Positions 35,900 through 44,877 of a DNA stretch of 64,000 nt are shown one piece after another. Position numbers and translations under genes: made by a program. The stretch comes from Sciurus carolinensis (lineage: Eukaryota; Chordata; Mammalia; Rodentia; Sciuridae), in contig NC_062219.1 in the NCBI RefSeq assembly GCF_902686445.1, positions 150,146,057 to 150,210,056 of the forward strand, given 5' to 3'. Every line of letters begins with the position of its first letter. The stretch's first letter is position 1. A model generated the notes under the pieces. The model was not told the origin of the DNA, ran no database searches, and saw only the letters and a list, made by a program, of their open reading frames with translations.

Positions 35900-36235
35900 G
35901 TTCATTTGAAGTAAAAATTTTCATATGGTGATAAATGGGATTGTGTGCTTATGATATGCAGCCAGGTTTAGGAACTTGTACATCACATTATATTTATCTC
36001 CTTTGTCCCCCCTAGAGTGAAATTTTTAGAAATAGAATTGCTGAGTCAAAGGATATGCAGATTTTAAACTTTCAAATGGATTGCTGGGTTGCCCTCCTGA
36101 AAGGATATACCAGTTTTACCATTTTTTCAGGCAACAGTAGGGCTTTTGTCAGTATCATCTGTGAAGTAGATGAAAAATAGCTAATTGTTTCAATACTTGC
36201 TATTAGCGTGGTTGTGCATACTTTCCCATTTTATT
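35900..36235 (-). repeat. Ancient L1-type fragment
   Basis: 'aatagaattgctgagtcaaagg' and 'gggttgccctcctgaaagg' belong to a very common old L1 segment in reverse. Confidence 0.55.
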
Positions 36236-36240
36236 ATTTC

Positions 36241-36988
36241 TTTTTTCTTTCTTTTTTGTAGTACTGGAGACATACTTGTTATGGGGCGCAACTTAAGAAC
36301 AGACCGATCACTACTGAGAAGTCCAAATTTGAGAGTCTTTATTAAGCTGGCCGGCTGACTGTCTCACACAATGCCCCCAAAAATGGCTATTGGGAGAACA
36401 GCCCTGACCACAGGGTTGTAGGGGTTCTTATACCAAAAATCACATTAATCATAAGTGTCTGTTGCTATGATTTGAAATTACACGTTAACATCGTGAGATC
36501 ATCGACAGAGGGGGAAGTGGGTCAAAATGACCCTTACCTAGGTATAAACTAAAGAATGGTTGCCAACATCCACACAATTACTGTTCACATGGTACATTGT
36601 TTAGGAGCAATAGGAATCAAAAGAGAGCAATTCTTTACTACATAGGAGTTGCCATTGTATATTATTAAATATGTAACACCACGAAACTGATGATGGGCAC
36701 AGAGGCGGGGTATTCCCATGGGAGAAGCTTATTTCCTATATAACATGGAGTCTCAGAGCAAAATGGAGTCTGTTTAGTCATTTCCCTTAGAGTCTGGCCT
36801 ATGACATTCTCATGGAGTCAGATCTGTCAGCCCATCACAATACTCAGGGGCTTCCTATCCTTGAGCTATATCCCTGGCCCTTTTTATATTTTATTTTGAG
36901 TTGGGGTCTCACCAAGCTGCCCAAGCTGACCTGGAACTTGCAGTCCTGCCTGAACTCCCCGAGTTGCAGAGATTACAGGCGTCTGCCC
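36241..36988 (-). repeat. B1-ID SINE split by a solo LTR
   Basis: Left scrap 'tttttgtagtactggagaca' and right part 'ttgagctatatccctggccc ... gagattacaggcgtctgccc' are one reversed SINE interrupted at 36277-36839. Confidence 0.75.
36277..36839 (-). mobile_element. Solo ERV LTR inserted in a SINE
   Basis: 563 bases with TG...CA ends, flanked by the 5-base duplication ATACT (36272-36276 and 36840-36844). On the minus strand it has AATAAA (36338-36343) near the end and a TATATA box (36737-36742) about 400 bases before it, so U3-R-U5 order runs against CDKAL1. No internal viral sequence. Class unclear; ERV1 or ERVL would fit the 5-base duplication. Confidence 0.75.
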
Positions 36989-37149
36989 AAGGAGGGGGCA
37001 TAAGCCATACAGGTAGCGGGGGCTGATATTCTAATGGAGGACAGTGCATGTGAAGTCCTTGGAGTCAGAAACCAGTTTGACTTACTCAGAACATCTGAGA
37101 CAGTGGGAGATGGAAGAGGGAGTAGCCAGCTCCATATCTTGTTAAAACT

Positions 37150-38330
37150 GTTGTCTACACTAAAATATTTACTGAGAACCTGCAGGGTGCTGGATATAGT
37201 TCCAGGTTCCTGAAATGAAAACGGTGAAGAAAGCATATGAAAGCCTTCACCCTCACGGAGTAAATGTTCTAGTAGAAAGATGTATAAGCAGGAGATTAAG
37301 TATTGCTGTAAAAAACCAAGAATGGGAAGGACAGGAAGTTTGGCTAGTGTTGCTTGCAAAGGCCTCACTGGTGACATTTGAACAAATACCTGAAAGGCTT
37401 GAGTGAACCATGCGGTTTTCCTGAGGAACAGCCTCCTAGGCAGGAGCAAGACTTTAATAGGGGCATGTGTACAGGTAGATTCTGAATATACTTGGTAGGT
37501 AACACCAACAGGATTTCGTTGGTGGCTTGGATGGATTTGGGGTGAAGAAAAGAGTCAGATAATTATAAGATTTTGGTATGAGTAGGTCGGGACTTTGGGT
37601 TAAAACAAAAAGTTGGGAGAGAATCAGTTCTGCGTTTGTTTTGTTTTGTTTTTTTGCGGTGCTGGGGATTGAACCCAGGGCCTTGTGCTCAAAAGGCAAG
37701 CACTGGACCAACTGAGCTATCTCCCCAGCCCTGGAGTTCTGTTTTTGACTGTTAAACTTTGAAAGAGTTAATAGACATTCAAGCAGGGATGCCCAATAGG
37801 CAGTTGGACATCTGAGTTGAAGTTCAGGGGAACAGTGGGCTGTTACATAAGCACACAGTTGGTATTTCAAGGCCACAGCACTGGATGAGATCACTAGGGA
37901 GTGCCTGTAAACAGAGAAGGGCTCCTGTCAGGGAGCCAGGGGCCGCTGCCTTGTAGGGAGCTGGAGAGGGGAGGACGAGCCAGCGAGCCCCTGTGGGGGT
38001 GGCTCATGGAGGAGGATGAGGGAAGTGGCATCCTGGGCCAGTTGAGAAGATGCCTCGAGGAGGGATCGGTCGTAGTGTCAGATGCTACAGATGGTGTCTC
38101 CTCAGACCGCTGAGGGCTGGTCGTGGTCTTTAGCATAGGAGGTTTCATTACAGGCAACCTTGGTGGAGTGCTGCGTGTAGTCTGGTTCGTGAGAGTGGGA
38201 AGGGGAAGGGGAGACCGTTCAGATACGGAGCTTTTCTTTAAAGGAGAGAAATGTGGAGCTGAGAGGAAGAAGTGGGCTCGTGAGGGGAGGGATTTTTTTG
38301 TCTTTTAAATGAGAGAAATAGTAGAAATAG
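37150..38330 (-). repeat. Long LINE-2 (L2) element, split by an ID
   Basis: Reversed L2: 'aaatatttactgagaacctg', 'gtgacatttgaacaaatacctgaa', 'aaccatgcggttttcctgag', 'caccaacaggatttcgttgg', 'caataggcagttggacatct' and 'ggatgagatcactagggag', in order over more than 1 kb. The frames on both strands from 36973 to 38308 are inside it. Confidence 0.6.
37637..37733 (-). repeat. ID SINE
   Basis: 'gcggtgctggggattgaacc', 'caaaaggcaagcactggacc', 'actgagctatctccccagcc' in reverse, inside L2. Confidence 0.88.
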
Positions 38331-39560
38331 TGTGCGTGGGCCTGTGGAGGGGCCGTGGGTGCTGGGGAAGGGGGCGCATTGCTGGACTCTGGGTTGAGCC
38401 GGACAGAGGAAGGATGGCTTTCAGACGCGCACAGTGCCCGGAGCAGCGAGCGGCTGGGGAGCGGGACGCTGGGCGGAGGAAGCGTGTCTGCAGGTGCAGG
38501 TGCAGGTGCAGGGGCGGAGGGCCCGCTGTCGGGCCTTCTGTGTCAGCACCGTCTATTCCCAGATCCGTAGGGAGGGAGTCTTAGAAGATTCCCGAGATGG
38601 TGAGTTTGTTTCTTACTGCAGTTCTTGACTGTTCTTAATCATGTGCACTGTGTGTGAAAGGAGGCAGAATTTCCCAAATTCCATGAACTTTTTTTTTTTT
38701 TTTTAAATACTGAAAGTTACTTCAAGAGTAATTTGGTAAAGACTAACCTGGTTCATTTCACTTTACCTGGGCTCTTGTTTGGAAGGCTAGGTAGCCCTAC
38801 ACAAACTAATTTAAGGCTCGGAGGGAATCTCCTGGCCCCCTTGGCTGGACGGAAGTGGGCTCTACCTGGGTTCAGGCGCAGGCCGGGTCTCGGTGCTCGC
38901 GTGGCCTCAGTGTGGCTCTTTCTTTCCCTGGCTCCTGTTAGGCTTTGTCCCTTTGCAAGGCTTCCACCTGGGGCAGGCAAGATGGCCCCTGGGACCCCAA
39001 GTTGATATCCTCCCAGTTTAGCCACTTCAGGGAGTAGAGAAGCCATCTCTTCTGTTAGCTGTGGCTCAGAAGACCTTATAATCCTTTGATTGACTGGGCT
39101 TGTCATGACTAAACCTAAGCCAGTCACTGTGACCAAGGCGAGGGTGACTGGAGGGGGGTGCTTGGGACATGGGCCCCATTCGTGCTCTAGGGAAGGAGAG
39201 GGCTGCAATTGACAGTCTTACTTTGACCATGGGTTATGTATGTTAATTACAACCAATGCTAATAATGGACATTTGGGTTATTACCCTAAAACTAATGGAG
39301 TTTTGAACACAGGTGTGTCTGATTCACAGCATGTAATTTGTTGTAAAGTACACATTACAAAGTAAAGGGCACAAAAATAAGCCTGGCTGGAAGCCACTTT
39401 GTTGAGTAATATGCATGGAAAGATGGGAATCCGGTGTGTGAAGAGAAGGTTCATTGATCAGGAAGGCTTGAAGCAACTGAGAACATAGGCTGTGGACGCT
39501 GGGTCAGTGACGCAGCAGAGAACAGGCAGCATGTGTAGATTAAGTAGGCGGTGGAGCCCA
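38331..39560. other. No gene; GC-rich patch with (TGCAGG)n
   Basis: 38.3-38.6 kb is GC-rich and keeps several CpGs, with a short TGCAGG tandem at 38489-38512. Three registers are open at once (38309-38628), which argues for composition, not coding. Frames at 38733-39208 on both strands are likewise unsupported. Confidence 0.5.
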
Positions 39561-39564
39561 CGCA

Positions 39565-39700
39565 GTGGATGGGTATGGACTCATCCGTCTTGGGACCCCA
39601 GCTTGTCTTTGTGCAGATTGGCTTCTCTGTGCTTCCATTTGCTGCTCCTCAAAGGGAGGATAATACCATTGTCCACTTCATAGAGCTATGACTGCTGCAT
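39565..39700 (+). repeat. MIR SINE fragment
   Basis: 'ttggcttctctgtgcttcca' and 'gaggataataccattgtccac' match the MIR 3' half in sense. Confidence 0.65.
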
Positions 39701-40181
39701 GGACCCTGTAGAGGACTTCTGGACTTGGATTTCAGTTGGTCTACACTGGCAACCTGGGGCTTCTACTCCGCACCAGGGCTGGAATAGAAGGCAGTTATCT
39801 GAAAACCTCCTGCCTTGTGAGCTGCCCTTCTCCTGGTTCTTTGAGAAAACAAACTTCTGTTGGGTCCCTTTATTATCTGCATCTGTTTGTATTTCTGGAT
39901 TGCTGGCTGCTTCAGCTCCAAGTTTGGGTATAGGAGGTAAAAAAAAAAAAAAAAAAAAAACCCCCGAAGAACTTGTCATCATTTTCCTGGGTTTCCAGGA
40001 TCCTAGCCAGTGTGCTGCCTTTTCTCCTTCTTTCAAAGGCTTATGTTTCTTATGTGTAATTCCAAAGTTGTACTTTGTGGGAGGAATGTCTGTCTGCCTG
40101 GAAGCCATGTCCACATTTTCTTTAATTCTGAAAACTTTGAACATTCAGGTATCGTAATGAATACCAAAAACCTGTTTTCTG
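39701..40181. other. No gene; A21-C5 tract
   Basis: A run of A at 39940-39960 followed by CCCCC. The two 152-codon frames at 39686-40157 mirror each other across this run (poly-Lys on one strand, poly-Phe on the other) and are chance. Confidence 0.6.
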
Positions 40182-40310
40182 GCTGTGGATGTGTCTCAGT
40201 GGAAGTGTGCTTGCTCAGTGGTACAGCACTTGCCTAGCATGTGTGAGGCACTGGGTTCAATCCTCTGCACCACATAAAAATAAGTAAAAGTATAAAAATA
40301 ACATTAAAGA
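40182..40310 (+). repeat. ID SINE
   Basis: 'ggctgtggatgtgtctcagtg', 'gcctagcatgtgtgaggcac', 'accacataaaaataag': sense ID, the sciurid consensus almost intact. Confidence 0.88.
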
Positions 40311-40334
40311 AAACTCTGTTTTCTAGTTGTAAAT

Positions 40335-40450
40335 TAAAATTTTTTTTTAGTTGTCAATGGACTTTATTTATATGTGGTGCTGAGAATTGAACCCAGTGCC
40401 TCACACATGCTAGGCAAGTGCTGTACCACTGAGTCATGACCCCAGCCCTG
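40335..40450 (-). repeat. ID SINE
   Basis: 'agttgtcaatggactttatt', 'gtggtgctgagaattgaacc', 'actgagtcatgaccccagcc' in reverse. Confidence 0.88.
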
Positions 40451-40461
40451 TAAATTTTTCT

Positions 40462-40597
40462 CAAATTTTTTTTTGTAGTTGTAGATGGACAGCATGCCTT
40501 TTATTTTATTCATTTTTATGTGGTGCTAAGGGTTGAACCCACTGCCTTACGTGTGCTAGGCAAGTGCTCTGCCACTGAGCTATACCCCAAACCCCCT
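40462..40597 (-). repeat. ID SINE
   Basis: 'gtagttgtagatggacagca', 'gtggtgctaagggttgaacc', 'ccactgagctataccccaa' in reverse; adjacent to the previous element. Confidence 0.88.
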
Positions 40598-40611
40598 GTA
40601 AATGTTTTTAA

Positions 40612-40822
40612 TCTAATTTTTTTTTTTTTTGTACCAGGGATTGAACCCAGGGACACCTTAACCACTTGAGCCACATCCATAGCCCTTTTTTCTATTTTTA
40701 TTTTGAGACAGGGTCTTACCAGGTTGCTTAGGGCCTCCCTAAGCTGCTGAAGCTGGCTTTGAAATTGGGATACTCCTTCCTTAGCCTCTCACTGGGATTA
40801 CAGGCATGGGACACTGCGGCTA
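40612..40822 (-). repeat. B1-ID fusion SINE (MEN type)
   Basis: 'gtaccagggattgaacccag', 'gagacagggtcttaccaggt', 'cactgggattacaggcatgg' in reverse, with a T-run at the left. Confidence 0.88.
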
Positions 40823-40844
40823 ATCTGTTTTTTTTCCTGAGGTG

Positions 40845-40967
40845 ATTTTTTTAAAAAAATATTTCTTTTGGTTGTAGATGAATGCAGTACCTTTAAATTT
40901 TATGTGGTGCTGAGGATTGTACTTGCTAGGCAAGTGCTCTACCACTGAGCACAACCCTAGCCCCCTG
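40845..40967 (-). repeat. ID SINE with internal deletion
   Basis: 'ggttgtagatgaatgcagta', 'tatgtggtgctgaggattgt' then directly 'gctaggcaagtgctctacca'; the usual stretch in between is missing. Confidence 0.85.
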
Positions 40968-41009
40968 AGGTGTTTAAAAGTAAATTATAAACACAATATT
41001 TCACCTTGA

Positions 41010-41200
41010 AGTGTTCAGTATGTATCTATAAAAATAGTTTCTGAACATAGGACAAAACTTTCATGATTTATAATATTCTCATATTATCTAATATCTAGTT
41101 CATATTCTGATTTTTAACTAGTTGTTCCTAACTAGTTGGAACTGGTTGGACAAAATAACATGAGTTCCATTAGTTGTTAGACCTTTTAAAAATTATTTGT
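41010..41200 (-). repeat. Possible ancient L1 fragment
   Basis: 'gttcatattctgatttttaac' and similar phrases resemble a reversed old L1 segment. Weak call. Confidence 0.35.
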
Positions 41201-41745
41201 CAAGAGAAACTATTCCTTAGCTGACTTGACTCAGTGAGAAACTTCCATGGACTCCAATTCAAAGAAATTCTTTACATTTAAAAATCACTTAGCAGCCTTC
41301 CCCCATCTCAGAATCTTTCACAAGATCATAATCTGTAGATAACCGCAGGTGTCGCCTTTCTTGGTTCAGCCACAGTCCCCCAGAGATCAGCACCCTCCAG
41401 GGATTCCAGGACTGCTCCAAGGATAGGAAGCCACAGAGGCTTGGCCCGTAGGCCACCACCTCAGTGTTTCAAAGCCCTGGAGTCCATGGTAGCTATTGTT
41501 CTCAACATCGGCCGCCTTCCTAGCTGATAGAGGTGTCTTGGGCTTTTAAGTTTCCTTTAAGCTTAAAGATGTCCTGCCTTTTCCCCCCATGGTATTGCTT
41601 TGTTGAAGAAATAGTTCAGTTGGATCTTGTAATGTCCCACTATCATTGGGACTTCTGGTCGTTTCCTTATGTTTATCCCCTGCATTTTCTCTAAACTTGA
41701 GGTTGATTTGTGTAGGCTGATTAGTTTGCTGAAAATTTTTTATAG
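41201..41745 (+). other. CDKAL1: End of CDKAL1 intron 2
   Basis: Unique DNA running into the exon 3 acceptor. No other gene seen. Confidence 0.5.
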
Positions 41746-41804
41746 GTGATACCGTGTTAAGCAGATTTCATACGCTTGCGCTGTTTATGACTTTGATAGA
41801 AAAG
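41746..41804 (+). other. CDKAL1: CDKAL1 exon 3, 5' untranslated part
   Basis: Acceptor ttttttatag at 41736-41745, then 59 bases of leader before the start codon. Joined to exon 2, the frame of the protein is closed upstream by a TAA whose three bases are 33635-33637. A GTG at 41754 and an ATG at 41787 are in frame with the main start. The alternative acceptor aagcag at 41764 would shorten the leader by 19 bases without changing the protein. Inference from splice signals; no transcript evidence. Confidence 0.7.
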
Positions 41805-41974
41805 ATGCCTTCTGCGTCCTGTGATACCCTGCTGGATGACATAGAAGATATCGTATCCCAGGAAGATTCAAAGCCACAAGATAGACATTCTTCAAGAAGG
41901 CACGTCGTTCCAAAGGTGCGAAGGCGAAACACCCAGTCATACCTGCAAGAGGAAACCAGCCCACCGAGTGACAG
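41805..41974 (+). CDS. CDKAL1: CDKAL1 first coding segment (exon 3), residues 1-56 plus two bases
   Basis: Threonylcarbamoyladenosine tRNA methylthiotransferase, N-terminal tail. The translation starts MPSASCDTLLDDIEDIVSQE and continues through a basic stretch (VPKVRRRNTQ, residues 35-44) into an S/P-rich linker. It agrees almost residue for residue with the human N-terminus as I remember it. Differences: HSSRRH replaces HFVRKD near residues 28-33, and one residue is missing in the acidic run near residue 50. The segment ends with AG of a split Ser codon at the donor (acag|gtaacc). The start at 41805 has A at -3 and is the family start. An in-frame ATG lies six codons upstream at 41787. This part of the protein is outside the catalytic domains, which fits its looser conservation. 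Confidence 0.95.
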
Positions 41975-42469
41975 GTAACCTTTTCTATGAAATTGTATTC
42001 AGTTTAATTTCTGGGAAGATGCTGGCAGTACTAGTGTGTGTGGGATCTGCATAGGGTTTCTTTTTCGGGCTCTCTGGACTTTTGGTAGGAAACATGCAGG
42101 TTTTTTTTTTTTCCTCCTCCATGTCAATGACTTTGAATTTGGTAAGGCAATTGGTTAAAGAAAAGGATGTCAAATTGGATGTTCTTTGAAGGCAGGGCCT
42201 AGAACAATAAGTATGTAATTGGTATGTAATTCTGTTACTTCTAAATTAAAATTTTTATTGAAAATTGTGATTCTTGTGTTGTGGACCTTTGATTGTGAAT
42301 GCTTACGGACCAGCGTAAGGCATCAGGCACAAAAATTGCCATTTACACTGTTGTGGAGGGCTCTAGTCAGGAAGATTCTAATGCAACATTGCCAGAATTG
42401 CCACGTTGGAGAGTTTTCAAGGAGCCCTGTTCAGCATATTGTTGAGTTTTTTTTTTTTTTTTAATTTAA

Positions 42470-42660
42470 AAAAAATTTGTTCTAATTAGTTATGCATGAA
42501 GTAGAATGCATTTAGACCCATTGTACACAAATGGAACAAACTTATTTTTCTTTAAATATCTTTTTAGTTGTCAGTGGATCTTAATTTATATATGGTGCTG
42601 AGAATTGAACCCAGTGCCTCACACATGCTAGGCAAGCGTGGAGCAAACTTTTTGTTGAGA
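42470..42660 (-). repeat. Sciurid L1 3' end scrap with an ID inserted
   Basis: 'tctaattagttatgcatgaag', 'agaatgcatttagaccc' and 'gtacacaaatggaacaaac' are the reversed L1 tip; the ID at 42548-42638 sits in it. Confidence 0.6.
42548..42638 (-). repeat. ID SINE in L1 tip
   Basis: 'ttttagttgtcagtggatct', 'ggtgctgagaattgaaccca', 'cacatgctaggcaagcg' in reverse. Flanks share ggaacaaactt / ggagcaaactt, an 11-base target duplication with one change. Confidence 0.85.
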
Positions 42661-42869
42661 GTTTTAATATAGTTATTTTGTTTGGAACATTAAACTATTA
42701 GAATTTATAAATTAAAAAATTGCTTATTTTAATGACTGAAGTTTATAATATTTGTCCTGAATATATCCTTAAGGTAACTTCTATTTATCTGTAAATTATT
42801 AGAGTAATACAAGTTATTTTTTTTCCCTTTCTAAAGATGCTACATTTTAAACTATTTTTAGAGATGTAG

Positions 42870-43050
42870 TACTTTTTAAAAATTGAATATGGGGGATTGA
42901 ACCTGGGGCATTCTACCACTGAACCCCATTCCTTTTTATTCTTAATTTTGAGACAGGGTTTCCTTAAATGCCCAGTCTGGGCTTGAGCTTGTAATCCTCA
43001 GACTCTCAAGTCCCTCCAATTATAGTTGTATGCCATCACTCCTGTAGTAG
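42870..43050 (-). repeat. B1-ID SINE, diverged
   Basis: 'ggggattgaacctggggcat', 'gagacagggtttccttaaatg', 'tatagttgtatgccatcac' in reverse; older than its neighbours. Confidence 0.7.
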
Positions 43051-43449
43051 GAGTAGGGTGATAGGTTTTAATTTTAATTAAGTTGTTTGTGTGTTATAAA
43101 GTAATGATTGCAGCTAGTATGCAGGAATCTGAACAGATAATTCTTAATTTTTCATTGGCTATTACTGCTAGATTCAGTTTCTGTGCTGTTATTTGTATAC
43201 ATTTTCTAGAAGTTGAATTAGTGGTAGTATGGTCAATAGTAGGAATTAAAAGTACAATTCAGAGAAAAACATTTTTAAATGTAGATTCTTTTCTTGCAGT
43301 TTTGTGGTTATTTTATCTTGATTAGACTCTTGATGTAACAACAGGTTTTGAATTGGTGCATTAAATGACTAGCCAGTGAATTGTAGATTGTTTCTTGTGT
43401 AATGTGCTCTGAAATCATCTGGTGGCTTTTTTTTTTCTTTTTTAAACAG

Positions 43450-43562
43450 CACTATTCCAGGCATACAGAAAATTTGGATACGAACATGGGGCTGTTCACA
43501 TAATAATTCAGATGGAGAGTATATGGCTGGACAGCTAGCTGCTTATGGCTATAAAATTACAG
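43450..43562 (+). CDS. CDKAL1: CDKAL1 second coding segment (exon 4), start of the MTTase domain
   Basis: The acceptor is a strong pyrimidine run ending aaacag; the first base C completes the Ser codon AG|C from exon 3. The 113 bases encode residues 57-94, with the motif [20 protein letters not shown] at residues 65-84. The Cys of TWGCSHN (residue 72 here, Cys73 in human numbering) is the first of three cysteines that hold the auxiliary [4Fe-4S] cluster in the UPF0004/MTTase domain, and the N-S-D-G-E pattern after it is typical of the family. The exon ends ...YGYKIT plus G, donor ag|gtaata. No frameshift, and this exon looks under strong purifying constraint compared with exon 3. The next family segment (ENASDADLW...) was looked for and is not in the window. 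Confidence 0.95.
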
Positions 43563-43699
43563 GTAATATGATCTATAAGGTATTGATAAAATTCTCAGTT
43601 ACAGGTTTCGGCATTGGTGGGTATTTTGGCATAACTTAATGATTAAGGCAAAATAATGATAGCTACTATACCTAGAAAACTATGGGTATCATATTTTAC

Positions 43700-44060
43700 A
43701 ATAACTATAAACATCTTTTTATTTTGAAATAAGTTTAGACTGTCAGAAAAGTAACAAAGCTATGGGGAAGCTCACATATGCCCTTCACTCGCCTTCTCCT
43801 GCCTTTACCACCTTACGTAACTGTTAGGGAATGAATAAACTAGGACATTGACGTTAGTGCAATACTCTTCTCTAAACTACTCAACTTTTTAGGCCTTACC
43901 AGTTTTTCCTTTAACTTCTTTTTCTATTCCAGGATCTAGTTCAGGTCCCACCTTAGATTATTGTCATGTCTCCTTAGTCCTTTTAATCTGTAACAGTTCT
44001 TGCATTTTTTCCATCTTCTTTCATTACCTTGACCCGTCTAAAGAAACTGACCTACTGTTT
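43700..44060 (-). repeat. Old L1-type fragment
   Basis: 'tcatgtctccttagtcctttt', 'aatctgtaacagttcttgc' and 'caggatctagttcaggtcc' follow a reversed old L1 3' segment. It starts about 140 bases after exon 4. Confidence 0.6.
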
Positions 44061-44119
44061 AGTAGACTGTCTTCCAACATGGGTTTGTCTGGTGTTTCCT
44101 TGTGATTAGGACAAAATAA

Positions 44120-44190
44120 AAAGATCTGGGGATGTAGGTCACTGGTAGAGGGTGCCTGACCCATTACTGCACCCCCACAACCCGAAAAAG
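44120..44190 (+). repeat. ID-like SINE, diverged
   Basis: 'atctggggatgtaggtcactggtagaggg' resembles the ID start in sense. Decayed. Confidence 0.5.
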
Positions 44191-44613
44191 TGACTCCTAC
44201 TGTGTATTCTTTGGTAGTTTTTACTCTGGGCATGCCTTAACACATTCCAATGTTTCAATTATTAAGAAAATAATAGCCTTTAGGATCATTTCCTAAAACA
44301 TTAAAAAGAAATCAAGTGTTGACTTTTTCTAGTCACATCTAAAATCTAATACATTTGATTTAAATTTAGTCCATTTGTGGTTTGTGTTTGGTCTGATGGC
44401 AGCTCTGTTCTGTATGAAAGAACAGTCCTGATATGTTTATATAAGAATATTAAGTTTTGTTCTTCACACATAATTTTGATTTTTTTTAAAATTTGGGAAT
44501 ATTAAAGTTATTTGAATGTGAAATTTTACTTTTTGCTGACGAGTGTATTACTTTTACATACTTGGATTACTTACCTGTGTTTGTGTTGATCACACCATTG
44601 ACCATGCCCAACA

Positions 44614-44646
44614 TAGACGTTCGTCATCGCGTAGACGTTCGTCATC
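44614..44646. repeat. Two-copy CpG-containing direct repeat
   Basis: TAGACGTTCGTCATC occurs at 44614-44628 and again at 44632-44646 (period 18). Four CpG sites inside an otherwise CpG-poor intron. Confidence 0.9.
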
Positions 44647-44781
44647 TTTCCTTCCGAGGTGGCCTGCGTGCAGCAGCCTGCAGGACCACTTCCACTGGTC
44701 TAGCTGCTGGAGGCCTAGGAAATATACACCAGATTGCTTCTGTAAGATCCTTGGAATGAAAATCTTAGGGTGTTTTCTTTT

Positions 44782-44877
44782 TTTTTCCCCCCTTTTTTGT
44801 GGTGGCACTTCAAATTGAACTTGAGACCTTGCCCATTCTAAGCATGTTCTCTACCATTGAGCTCTACCCCCAGCTCT
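44782..44877 (-). repeat. ID SINE, diverged
   Basis: 'tggtggcacttcaaattgaac', 'ctctaccattgagctctacccc' in reverse. Confidence 0.75.

Noticed and set aside
36973..37449. 158-codon minus-strand frame, the longest in the window
   Set aside because: Falls within a decayed LINE-2; no recognisable domain.
38309..38628. Three overlapping frames in a GC-rich patch
   Set aside because: All registers are open at once because of base composition and a TGCAGG repeat; no gene structure.
39686..40157. Two mirrored 152-codon frames
   Set aside because: They run on opposite strands over the same bases across an A21 tract; the length comes from lack of stops, and there is no splice context or known homology.
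40182..40967. CRISPR-like regularly spaced repeats
   Set aside because: The similarity among blocks comes from five SINE copies of different lengths and both orientations.
41754..41804. GTG-led 17-residue extension of CDKAL1
   Set aside because: Mammalian translation rarely starts at GTG; better candidates at 41787 and 41805 exist.
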